From Actinomycetota bacterium (GTDB taxonomy: Bacteria; Actinomycetota; Actinomycetes; Nanopelagicales; Nanopelagicaceae), in assembly GCA_005793655.1 (NCBI GenBank), contig SXRC01000046.1:1-5900 (forward strand): 5,900 nt of DNA, given 5' to 3'. Shown here piece after piece: positions 1 to 5,900 of this stretch. The notes under the pieces are model-generated. The model ran no database searches and had not been told where the DNA came from. It saw only the letters and a list, made by a program, of their open reading frames with translations. Both the position numbers and the translations under genes were made by a program. Position 1 is the first letter of the stretch. Each line of letters starts with the position of its first letter.

Positions 1-514
1 GAACGATTCCAAACTCGTCATTTAGAACCTTCGCCATTGGTGCTAGGCAATTAGTTGTACAAGAAGCATTTGAAATTATGTTGTGCTTGGCTGAATCGTA
101 TTTTTCATGGTTTACACCCATCACAATTGTGATGTCTTCATCAGTTGCAGGAGCAGAAATGATCACTTTCTTCGCCCCAGCTGAAATATGTTTTCCAGCA
201 TCCGCTGCTTTAGTAAAAATTCCTGTTGATTCCACAACCACATCCACGCCCAACTTTGCCCAAGGAATATTGGCCGGATCACGTTCAGCACTAACTGAAA
301 TAGTTTTTCCACCAACTGTAATAGTGGTATCAGTAAATGTCACCGGTACTTTCAAACGGCCTAATATTGAATCATATTTCAATAAATGAGCAAGGGTCGC
401 GTTATCGGTCAGGTCATTAACGCCAACTATTTCACAATTAGCACCAGATTCAAGTGCTGCACGAAGAAAATTTCTGCCTATTCTTCCAAAACCATTAACA
501 CCAACTTTTATCAT
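1..514 (-). CDS. gap: Glyceraldehyde-3-phosphate dehydrogenase, N-terminal part (cut by window edge)
   Basis: Cytosolic glycolytic enzyme that oxidises and phosphorylates glyceraldehyde 3-phosphate to 1,3-bisphosphoglycerate with NAD+. Reading from the ATG at 514-512 gives 171 open codons with no stop before the window edge. The protein begins MIKVGVNGFGRIGRNFLR, the Rossmann dinucleotide-binding motif (GxGRIGR, residues 8-14). It continues through GVNDLTD (31-37), ESTGIF (95-100) and the active-site block SNASCTTNC (148-156), with catalytic Cys152 encoded at 59-61. Asp34 after the second beta strand is the residue usually linked to NAD rather than NADP preference, so a catabolic GapA type is inferred; the second specificity region lies outside the window. 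The start is fixed by an in-frame TAA immediately upstream (515-517) and a GAGGG at 519-523. It follows whiA by 81 bp and in actinobacteria usually leads into pgk and tpiA, not visible here. About half of the usual ~335 residues are present. Confidence 0.97.
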   Translation of the reverse strand, partial: MIKVGVNGFGRIGRNFLRAALESGANCEIVGVNDLTDNATLAHLLKYDSILGRLKVPVTFTDTTITVGGKTISVSAERDPANIPWAKLGVDVVVESTGIFTKAADAGKHISAGAKKVIISAPATDEDITIVMGVNHEKYDSAKHNIISNASCTTNCLAPMAKVLNDEFGIV

Positions 515-518
515 TTAA

Positions 519-523
519 CCCTC
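519..523 (-). promoter_or_regulatory. Shine-Dalgarno sequence of gap
   Basis: Reading on the minus strand, GAGGG lies 4 bases before the gap ATG (GAGGGTTAAATG). The spacing is short but workable. A second purine run, AAGAGG at 534-539, lies 19 bases upstream of the ATG and is too far away to serve it. Confidence 0.55.
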
Positions 524-537
524 GCTCAACATTCCTC

Positions 538-550
538 TTAAATTATTTAA
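538..550. repeat. AT-rich inverted repeat in gap leader
   Basis: TTAAA-TTA-TTTAA is a perfect 5-bp inverted repeat around a 3-bp centre. It contains no G or C, so an RNA hairpin would be very weak. It may simply reflect AT richness, or it may be part of a protein-binding region together with the adjacent dyad at 552-567. Confidence 0.4.
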
Positions 551-551
551 A

Positions 552-567
552 TTCACCATGTTGTGAA
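552..567. promoter_or_regulatory. Operator-like dyad upstream of gap
   Basis: TTCAC-CATGTT-GTGAA has perfect 5-bp arms around a 6-bp centre, with one further symmetric A/T pair inside, so 12 of 16 positions are symmetric. It lies just downstream of the proposed extended -10 at 573-581 and would overlap the predicted transcription start near 566, a typical place for a repressor. In the RNA it could alternatively form a 5-bp hairpin at or near the 5' end of the gap transcript. I do not recognise it as the site of a particular regulator; it is not the CRP/GlxR type, in which TGTGA precedes TCACA. Confidence 0.4.
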
Positions 568-572
568 ACCTA

Positions 573-581
573 ATCTTACCA
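573..581 (-). promoter_or_regulatory. Candidate extended -10 promoter element for gap
   Basis: On the minus strand this reads TGGTAAGAT: a TGn extension followed by TAAGAT, a good match to the TATAAT consensus. No recognisable -35 hexamer lies 16-18 bp upstream (17-bp spacing gives AACTAG, at the whiA stop), so it would act as an extended -10 promoter. A start near 566 would give a leader of about 50 nt before the gap ATG. It lies entirely in the whiA-gap intergenic region, which is the longest non-coding gap here and where a separate gap promoter would be expected. Confidence 0.35.
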
Positions 582-595
582 GCCAAGAGTTACCG

Positions 596-1573
596 CTAGT
601 TCAATAAATCAGGGCTGATACTTGCTTCAGTATCTGGTACTCCCATTTCACGTGCTCGCTTATCAGCCATCGCTAGCAAGCGTCGAATTCTTCCTGCTAT
701 TGCATCCTTTGTCATTGGCGGTGATGCAAGTGAACCTAATTCTTCCAAACTTGCTTGCCCATGATTAACCCGGAGTTCACCTGCTTCCTTAAGGTGATCT
801 GGTATTTGTGGTCCAAGAATTTCCATGGCTCGTTGAACTCTTACTGATGCTGCAACTGCAGCCCTTGCCGAACGGCGTAAGTTTGCATCATCGAAATTTG
901 CTAACCGATTTGCAGTAGCTCTTACCTCGCGCCGCATTCTTCGTTCTTCCCAAGCCAATACTGTTTCGTGTGCCCCAAGTCGGGTGAGTAATGCGCTGAT
1001 CGCATCACCGTCTCTGATCACCACTCGGTCTACACTTCGAACCTCTCTGGCTTTTGCAACAATTCCCAATCTTCTTGCTGCGCCAACTAGTGCCAACGCT
1101 GCCTCTGGTCCAGGACAAGTTATTTCTAATGCTGAAGACCTACCTGGCTCAGTCAAAGAACCATGGGCTAAAAACGCTCCCCGCCATGCTGCCTCGGAAT
1201 CACAAATCGCTGCAGAAACCACCTGTGGAGGTAATCCTCGAATTGGTCTGTTATTGGCATCTACTAAACCAGTTTGTCTAGCTAATGCGCCACCATCAGC
1301 TAAAACTCTAACAATGTAGCGGCTGCCTTTGCGTATTCCACTTGATGAAACTACTGATAGTTCACTTTCATGGCCAAAAACCTCTGATATATCTTTTCTT
1401 AAGCGCCGTGCACTTTGGGCAGTATCTAATTCAACCTCGATGATTATTTTTCCAGCCGCAATATGTAATCCACCTGCAAATCTAAGTAATGCAGATACTT
1501 CAGCCTTACGACAGCAAGGCTTAGTTATAGAGAGCCTACTTAACTCATCTTTAACTGCTTCGGTCATTGCCAT
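596..1573 (-). CDS. whiA: Sporulation/cell-division transcription regulator WhiA
   Basis: WhiA-family DNA-binding protein, 325 residues, the usual length (about 325-330). The N-terminal half (about 1-215) is the degenerate LAGLIDADG homing-endonuclease fold. It opens with the typical actinobacterial MAMTEAVKDELSRL and contains the signature RGAFLAHGSLTEPGRSSALEITCP around residues 131-154. The C-terminal half (about 216-305) is the helix-turn-helix domain, with ANFDDANLRRSARAA and the block from EILGPQIPDHL to GRIRRLLAMADK. In Streptomyces WhiA works with WhiB to activate septation genes; in Firmicutes it affects division and chromosome segregation. It probably has a general growth or division role here, since nothing in the window suggests sporulation (inference). 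The first ATG is preferred over the in-frame ATG at codon 3 because GGAGG lies 7 bases before it. It follows yvcK by 40 bp and ends in TAG, 81 bp before gap. Confidence 0.97.
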   Translation of the reverse strand: MAMTEAVKDELSRLSITKPCCRKAEVSALLRFAGGLHIAAGKIIIEVELDTAQSARRLRKDISEVFGHESELSVVSSSGIRKGSRYIVRVLADGGALARQTGLVDANNRPIRGLPPQVVSAAICDSEAAWRGAFLAHGSLTEPGRSSALEITCPGPEAALALVGAARRLGIVAKAREVRSVDRVVIRDGDAISALLTRLGAHETVLAWEERRMRREVRATANRLANFDDANLRRSARAAVAASVRVQRAMEILGPQIPDHLKEAGELRVNHGQASLEELGSLASPPMTKDAIAGRIRRLLAMADKRAREMGVPDTEASISPDLLN

Positions 1574-1578
1574 TTAAT

Positions 1579-1585
1579 ATCCTCC
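1579..1585 (-). promoter_or_regulatory. Strong Shine-Dalgarno sequence of whiA
   Basis: GGAGGAT on the minus strand, with its GGAGG core 7 bases upstream of the ATG at 1573-1571. It is the best ribosome-binding site in the window. It decides between the two near-adjacent in-frame starts (codons 1 and 3): codon 3 would be 13 bases away. It suggests whiA is translated independently rather than coupled to yvcK. Confidence 0.8.
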
Positions 1586-1613
1586 GTAATTGATGGGATT
1601 ATCTAAGCAGGTC

Positions 1614-2546
1614 TTAGCCGAAAATGTGGCTGAAAGCAGAAATTAATTTATCTCGATCATGGTGGAAAGTTTCGACTTTATCTGCTAAGTCATATGCCAA
1701 AACCCTGCCGCCACACTTAGCAACAAGGCTATTAAAACTTTCATTCCTCTTATCTAAAGATTTATCAATTAATGCTATATCTATCTTCAAATCAGGAATG
1801 TGATTTAAAACCAACTGCAAATGAGCCTCGAGTGAGAAGCCAGCAAACTCATCTGAGATATTTTTATCAGGCAGATTAAATATCATTATCTTTCGCCCTT
1901 TACTAGCGCGAATTTGATCTGCCTGCTCCGTCATCAGAAAATGAGGCATAACACTAGAGAGCCATGAACCAGGTCCAATAGTTATCCAATCTGCTTCCGC
2001 TAAAGCTTTTTTCACCTCTGGAGTTGGTTTTGGTCGTTCTGGAATTAAGCGAAGCTCACTAACTTGACCAGTTGCTGCTGCTACCTCCACTTGTCCACGA
2101 ACAACTAAAGTGCCCGATGAATCGGTAAATTTTCCTTGGATATCTAAAGGTTCTAAAGCCATAGGTAAAACTCTTCCTACAACCTTAAGCAATTGTCCAA
2201 CTCGATCTAACCCCTGCACCGGATCTTGATCACGGTCCCATAAAGCAGTAAGCAATAAATTCCCGATTGCGTGGTTATCCATTTCACCATTGCTAGTAAA
2301 TCGATATTGCATTATTTCAGCCCAACTTCTACCCCACTCATCATCGGCACAAAGTGCTGATAAAGCCATTCGAAGATCACCTGGAGGAAGTGAATTAAAT
2401 TCAGCTCTTAAACGACCAGAGGATCCACCATTGTCTGCAACTGTTACTACTGCAGTCACATTATTGGTAAGTGTTCGCACCGCTGCCAAAGTGGCCGCGA
2501 GTCCATGGCCACCACCTAAACAAACAACCTTTGGCTCAGCGCCCAT
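1614..2546 (-). CDS. yvcK: Gluconeogenesis factor YvcK/CuvA family (CofD-like) protein
   Basis: A 310-residue member of the YvcK/CuvA family, related in fold to CofD, the 2-phospho-L-lactate transferase. Visible motifs in order are the nucleotide-binding loop CLGGGHGLAATL (9-20), TVADNGGSSGRLR (35-47), LPPGDLR (53-59), NHAIGNLLLTAL (91-102), GRVLPM (124-129) and ITIGPGSWLSSVMPH (188-202). The GPGSW form is typical of actinobacterial members. In Bacillus and Mycobacterium the protein is needed for normal shape and peptidoglycan synthesis on gluconeogenic carbon sources and binds UDP-sugars; no enzymatic reaction is established. The region near 224-238, where many relatives read NL-x-PQPGET-x-GFS, here reads NLPDKNISDEFAGFS, a modest divergence. 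Its ATG directly abuts the rapZ TAG (TAGATG) with only a weak purine stretch upstream, so translation is probably coupled to rapZ. It is slightly short for the family but both ends appear intact. Confidence 0.95.
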   Translation of the reverse strand: MGAEPKVVCLGGGHGLAATLAAVRTLTNNVTAVVTVADNGGSSGRLRAEFNSLPPGDLRMALSALCADDEWGRSWAEIMQYRFTSNGEMDNHAIGNLLLTALWDRDQDPVQGLDRVGQLLKVVGRVLPMALEPLDIQGKFTDSSGTLVVRGQVEVAAATGQVSELRLIPERPKPTPEVKKALAEADWITIGPGSWLSSVMPHFLMTEQADQIRASKGRKIMIFNLPDKNISDEFAGFSLEAHLQLVLNHIPDLKIDIALIDKSLDKRNESFNSLVAKCGGRVLAYDLADKVETFHHDRDKLISAFSHIFG

Positions 2547-3425
2547 CTATATTTCTCTACCTAAATCTCGATGCAACCCTTTAGTCTCAATTTTGTATTT
2601 AGAAAGTTTTGAACCAATAGTTAATTTCGATACCAATTCCTGAGTTATCGCCACTGATCGATGTTTCCCGCCAGTACAACCAATCGCCAAAGTTAGGTAC
2701 CTTCTACCTTCAGTTATGAAACCTAAAGCCATCGTTTCAAATAATGCTTGGTACTTACTTAAAAACTCCTGAACATTCTCACTCTTTAAAATCTCATCAC
2801 TCACCGGCTTATCAAGCCCGGTAAGTGGACGTAGCTTTGGATTCCAGTGGGGATTTGCAATAAAGCGACAATCTACAACCAAATCAGCATCAATCGGAAT
2901 TCCGTACTTATAACCGAAGGAAAGAATATTTACTCTTAAATCAGCATTTGAATCCTCAATAAAATACTCATTAATCCTTTTTTCAAGCTGATGAATATTG
3001 AGTGAAGAGGAGTCAATTACTAGATCGGCACTATCTTTAACTTCGCGAAGCCTCTCTCGTTCTTTGGTTATGCCATCTAGAATTCGGTCTGAGCCTTGAA
3101 GTGGGTGCGGCCTCCTAGTTGATTCAAATCGGCGAACCAGCACCTCATCGGAAGCATCTATGAAGAGTATCTTTCGAGAAACCCCTTGATCTGCTAATTG
3201 GGCTAAAGACTGTTTCAGATCATTGAAAAAAGCGCGCCCTCTTACATCAATAACTACTGCAATTCTTTTCATAGAGACATTTACCAGGTCAATTAAATTT
3301 TCAAGTAACGCTGGTGGCAAATTATCGACTACATACCAACCCAAATCCTCAAGGGTATGGGCAATCGTAGATTTACCCGCACCGCTCATACCGCTGATCA
3401 CCAGTATCTCGGTATCACTCTTCAT
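2547..3425 (-). CDS. rapZ: RNase adapter / nucleotide-binding protein RapZ (YvcJ)
   Basis: A 292-residue P-loop protein of full family length. The N-terminal kinase-like domain has Walker A GMSGAGKS (12-19), YVVDNLPP (31-38) and the Walker B-like region VVIDVRGRAFF (57-67), followed by TRRPHPL (103-109). The C-terminal domain has LSFGYKYG (168-175), VVDCRFIANPHW (183-194) and the signature GCTGGKHRS (249-257), ending in HRDL (285-288). In E. coli RapZ guides RNase E to the small RNA GlmZ and senses glucosamine-6-phosphate. In Bacillus the orthologue YvcJ hydrolyses nucleotides and affects competence. In actinobacteria, where GlmZ is not known, its target is unclear. It starts 21 bp after uvrC, behind an AGGATGAAGAC stretch that supplies a moderate ribosome-binding site, and its TAG is immediately followed by the yvcK ATG. 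These spacings indicate one transcript with uvrC and yvcK. Confidence 0.96.
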   Translation of the reverse strand: MKSDTEILVISGMSGAGKSTIAHTLEDLGWYVVDNLPPALLENLIDLVNVSMKRIAVVIDVRGRAFFNDLKQSLAQLADQGVSRKILFIDASDEVLVRRFESTRRPHPLQGSDRILDGITKERERLREVKDSADLVIDSSSLNIHQLEKRINEYFIEDSNADLRVNILSFGYKYGIPIDADLVVDCRFIANPHWNPKLRPLTGLDKPVSDEILKSENVQEFLSKYQALFETMALGFITEGRRYLTLAIGCTGGKHRSVAITQELVSKLTIGSKLSKYKIETKGLHRDLGREI

Positions 3426-3446
3426 GTCTTCATCCTGCCTTGCATG

Positions 3447-5360
3447 TCAAGCATCTAAAATTTCACCAGTTTGCATATCCACTTTGACACTTGTCGAGCC
3501 AAGTTTTATCTGATCGGCAATTGATTTTGCCATTTTTTCACCGATCCCTGGTACGACTGATATCTCCTGCGTGGTCGCAGCTCTTAATGCAGTGACGGAA
3601 CCGAAATGGGATAGCAATGCTTTACGGCGCACTTCGCCAAGGCCATCTATCTCATCAAGCAGAGATTCGAGCATAACTTTGGATCTCTTACTTCTGTGAA
3701 AATTAATTGCAAATCTATGTGCTTCATCCCTGATCTTCTGCAAGAGATAAAGAGCCTCACTATGTCGTGGAAAAATAATTGGTTCGCTGTTATTAGGTAA
3801 CCACACCTCTTCAAGCCGCTTAGATAAACCACAGAGGGCAACATCTTTTATTCCGAGCTCTCTGAGTGCATATGCGGCAGCATTAACCTGTCCTTTACCG
3901 CCATCAACCACCACTAATTGTGGTGGATAGGCAAATTTTGGACGGCTTCCTCCCTGAACAGTTGTTTCTGCAAGATCAATATGCCTTTCATCTAAATAAC
4001 GCCTAAATCTTCTTGTTATTACATGATGCATAGCTCTAGTGTCATCAAACTCAGATTCATCATCGATTGAAAACCTTCGATAGTCACTTTTCTTTGGTTG
4101 TCCATCCTCAAAAACAACCATAGAGGCCACCATGCTTGTGCCCTGAATATTTGAAATATCAAAACACTCGATTCGAAGCGGTAATTCAAGTAGTTCTAAT
4201 TGCTCGGCAATATCTGCAAGTGCCCCGCCACTGACCGCAACATCGTTAGCCCGTTTGCTTAAATATTGGATAAGAGCCTGATTAGCATTTCTCTTAACCA
4301 TTTGCACTAACTCCAGTTTTTCACCCCTGGCAGGTTGAATTACACAGACATTCTTTCCGCGTTTTTCACTGAGCCACTGCTCAAGTACGGTTACATCACT
4401 TGGCAATTGGTCAACTAATATTTCAGATGGTGGTGAAGCTTCTTCGTAAATTTTTGCCACCAAAGCGGTAATAATTGACTGATCCTCTAATATATTTGCT
4501 CTATCGATCACCCAAGATCTAGAACCAGTAATTCTGCCAGCAGTTACTATAAATTGAGATAAAGCCGCATGAGTGATCTCTTCATGAATTGATAACACAT
4601 CGGCATCTACGTTCTCATTTAAGAATCGATCTGTGGATTCAAAAGCTTTGTTGATTGCTTCCAGTTGATCTCTTAATTTAGCTGCCTTTTCGTACTCTTC
4701 AGCACCAGCCGCTACTTGCATCTCTTTTTCAATTCTTACCGATATCTCTTCAGGTGATTTTTCCAGGAACTGCACCATGTCTTTTGCCAATTTTTTGTGC
4801 TCACTGATATCCACCCATTCAACACATGGCGCTGCACACTTTCCAATATCACCCAATAGGCATTGACGCTTGTTTCGCTTTGCAGTTTGAAAGTTTGCCT
4901 CGCTACAAGTTCTTACCGGGTAAATCTTTATCAAAGTTTCAAAGGTACTTCGTAGCGCCCAAGCATGTGAATAGGGACCAAAATATTTAACGCCAGGTGA
5001 TTTCTTTGATCTAGATATGAATAATCTGGGATAATCTGCTGACAGATCAATGGCTAAATATGGATATGATTTATCATCTTTGAACTGAACATTAAAATCT
5101 GGGTTGTATTGCTTAATCCAGGTAAATTCAAGTTGCAATGCCTCAACCTCAGTATTAACCACAACCCAATCAACTCGATTCGCAGCATTTACCATACGCC
5201 TAGTTTTGATCTGTAAATTGCTACCAAAATATGAGTTAAGACGATTCTTAATATTCTTAGCCTTGCCTACATAAATAACCTTGTCATCTTTGTCAAAGAA
5301 GCGATAAACCCCAGGTTCAGTTGGTAAATTACTTGGGCGATAACTTTTTGGATCTGACAT
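3447..5360 (-). CDS. uvrC: Excinuclease ABC subunit C (UvrC)
   Basis: Nuclease that makes both incisions around DNA lesions after UvrA/UvrB recognition; 637 residues, near the mycobacterial length. The N-terminal GIY-YIG domain (about 14-95) makes the 3' cut. It contains GVY (17-19), YVGKAKN (30-36), Arg40 and the metal-binding Glu78 in EALQLEFTWIKQ. Four cysteines (152, 167, 175, 179) match the conserved set reported to bind an iron-sulfur cluster in E. coli UvrC. A UVR motif for UvrB contact lies at about 221-236 (EEYEKAAKLRDQLEAI). The C-terminal RNase H-like domain makes the 5' cut and keeps its catalytic residues Asp401 (ECFDISN), Asp486 (VVVDGGKGQ) and His548 (DEAHRF). A tandem helix-hairpin-helix follows at about 570-620 (IDGLGEVRRKALL, VPGIGEKMAKSI). 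The ATG overlaps the uvrA stop by one base (TAATG) with only a weak upstream AGG, implying translational coupling to uvrA. It ends in TGA. All catalytic residues are intact. Confidence 0.98.
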   Translation of the reverse strand: MSDPKSYRPSNLPTEPGVYRFFDKDDKVIYVGKAKNIKNRLNSYFGSNLQIKTRRMVNAANRVDWVVVNTEVEALQLEFTWIKQYNPDFNVQFKDDKSYPYLAIDLSADYPRLFISRSKKSPGVKYFGPYSHAWALRSTFETLIKIYPVRTCSEANFQTAKRNKRQCLLGDIGKCAAPCVEWVDISEHKKLAKDMVQFLEKSPEEISVRIEKEMQVAAGAEEYEKAAKLRDQLEAINKAFESTDRFLNENVDADVLSIHEEITHAALSQFIVTAGRITGSRSWVIDRANILEDQSIITALVAKIYEEASPPSEILVDQLPSDVTVLEQWLSEKRGKNVCVIQPARGEKLELVQMVKRNANQALIQYLSKRANDVAVSGGALADIAEQLELLELPLRIECFDISNIQGTSMVASMVVFEDGQPKKSDYRRFSIDDESEFDDTRAMHHVITRRFRRYLDERHIDLAETTVQGGSRPKFAYPPQLVVVDGGKGQVNAAAYALRELGIKDVALCGLSKRLEEVWLPNNSEPIIFPRHSEALYLLQKIRDEAHRFAINFHRSKRSKVMLESLLDEIDGLGEVRRKALLSHFGSVTALRAATTQEISVVPGIGEKMAKSIADQIKLGSTSVKVDMQTGEILDA

Positions 5361-5900
5361 TATTTTTTCAAACTACCTGCAAGAAATTTTCCCGTATAGC
5401 TCTTGGTATTTTTCACAATCTCTTCTGGTCTGCCCTCGGCAACCACTAAGCCACCACCGGAACCACCCTCTGGACCGAGATCAATAACCCAATCCGCGCA
5501 CTTAATAACATCTAGATTGTGCTCAATTACCACCACAGTATTGCCCGTATCCACTAATCTATTTAAGACTAGTAGTAATTTTCTGACATCTTCAAAATGT
5601 AAGCCAGTTGTAGGTTCATCCAAAACGTAAATAGTGCGTCCAATGGATCTGCGCTGAAGTTCAGTGGCAAGTTTAACCCGTTGTGCCTCTCCTCCCGACA
5701 GAGTAGGTGCGGATTGTCCCAGCCTGACGTATCCAAGACCAACATCGCACAAAGTCTTTAAAAACCTAGAAATAGCGGGGACAGATTCAAAAAACTTATT
5801 AGCCTCTTCAATCGACATATCTAAAACCTGTGCAATCGTTTTACTTTTGTAATGTACCTCTCATGTTTCGCGATTGTATCTAGCCCCATGACAAACTTCA
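5360..5900 (-). CDS. uvrA: Excinuclease ABC subunit A (UvrA), C-terminal part, with an in-frame stop
   Basis: Damage-recognition ATPase of nucleotide excision repair, of which the last ~179 codons are present; the 5' part lies beyond the window edge. The frame from 5899 opens with EVCHGARYNRET, including the last cysteine of the C-terminal zinc finger. Next comes a TGA (5861-5863) and then EVHYKSKTIAQVLDMSIEEA. After it come the intact second ATPase-domain motifs: the ABC signature LSGGEAQRVKL, Walker B YVLDEPTTGLH, and the switch histidine in VVIEHNLDVIK. GPEGGSGGG and the usual C-terminal tail follow. Family members have leucine at the TGA, one base change away from TTA. Homology continues without a frameshift on both sides, so this is one gene with a nonsense codon, by mutation or sequence error. 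The 152-residue ORF that begins at the ATG at 5818 is only the downstream fragment and lacks the second Walker A, so it should not be taken as a separate gene. The TAA shares one base with the uvrC ATG. Confidence 0.95.
5861..5863 (-). other. In-frame TGA stop inside uvrA
   Basis: Minus-strand codons across the site read cgc gaa aca tga gag gta cat (R-E-T-stop-E-V-H), against the family pattern R-E-T-L-E-V. The neighbouring residues on both sides are the expected ones, so no insertion or deletion is involved. TGA is used as a normal terminator by uvrC in this same window, which argues against a reassigned code. Confidence 0.9.

Noticed and set aside
78..389. 103-residue plus-strand open frame at the left end
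   Set aside because: It is the antisense shadow of gap, whose minus-strand translation is a clear GAPDH including the SCTTNC active site.
515..595. Rho-independent terminator after whiA
   Set aside because: The inverted repeats at 538-550 and 552-567 have short, AT-rich stems and no GC-rich hairpin followed by a T-run on the minus strand.
984..1319. 111-residue open frame on the plus strand opposite whiA, plus other plus-strand frames of 62-117 residues
   Set aside because: All lie antisense to well-conserved genes, have no family motifs or proper ribosome-binding sites, and overlap strongly supported coding sequence.
1598..1603. GATAAT (minus strand) in the 40-bp yvcK-whiA spacer as a -10 for a whiA promoter
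   Set aside because: There is no acceptable -35 at 16-18 bp and no TGn extension; one hexamer match in AT-rich sequence is weak. whiA may have its own promoter, but this does not show it.
3486..3490. GACAC, the core of the WhiA recognition motif, inside uvrC
   Set aside because: A 5-base motif is expected about ten times by chance on both strands of this window, and this copy lies inside a coding region.
3647..3844. 65-residue minus-strand open frame inside uvrC
   Set aside because: It is in a different frame from uvrC, with no recognisable motif, and lies wholly within the strongly conserved UvrC nuclease domain.
5861..5863. Stop-codon reassignment (TGA read as an amino acid) to explain the uvrA interruption
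   Set aside because: uvrC ends with TGA at the expected family length, and the affected uvrA residue is Leu rather than the Gly or Trp of known TGA-recoding lineages.

Overview
The window is a tightly packed run of six genes, all on the minus strand, so transcription runs from high to low coordinates: uvrA (3' part only) -> uvrC -> rapZ -> yvcK -> whiA -> gap (5' part only). This order, with uvrA-uvrC leading into rapZ-yvcK-whiA and then the glycolytic gap gene, is the standard actinobacterial arrangement. The proteins look actinobacterial in detail: WhiA opens with MAMTEAVKDELSRL, the YvcK protein has GPGSW, and UvrA has EVCHGARYNRET. GC content is low for that phylum, about 40-45% by counting a few lines. 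A small-genome, low-GC actinobacterium, such as a freshwater acI/Nanopelagicales type, is a reasonable guess, but the sequence does not prove it.

Right end (5360-5900): the last ~179 codons of uvrA, the damage-recognition ATPase of nucleotide excision repair. The frame carries an in-frame TGA at 5861-5863 where the family has leucine; this is the clearest anomaly in the window. The uvrA TAA shares one base with the ATG of uvrC (TAATG), the dual-incision nuclease of the same pathway. uvrC is followed after 21 bp by rapZ, whose TAG directly abuts the yvcK ATG.

Middle and left (596-3425): rapZ (P-loop nucleotide- and RNA-binding protein), yvcK (CofD-like gluconeogenesis/cell-envelope factor) and whiA (LAGLIDADG-derived regulator) form the conserved Gram-positive trio. 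whiA sits 40 bp after yvcK behind a near-perfect Shine-Dalgarno sequence. The largest non-coding gap is the 81 bp between whiA and gap (515-595). It holds a plausible extended -10 element, an operator-like dyad, a second AT-rich dyad and a 14-codon ORF, suggesting separate control of gap. gap encodes NAD-type glyceraldehyde-3-phosphate dehydrogenase and runs off the left edge just past the active-site cysteine.

No mobile elements, tRNA or rRNA genes, CRISPR arrays or phage genes are visible, and no stretch over 300 bp lacks a gene. This is conserved core chromosome; I see no evidence of a new biological system. The points worth a second look are the uvrA stop codon and the gap leader region.
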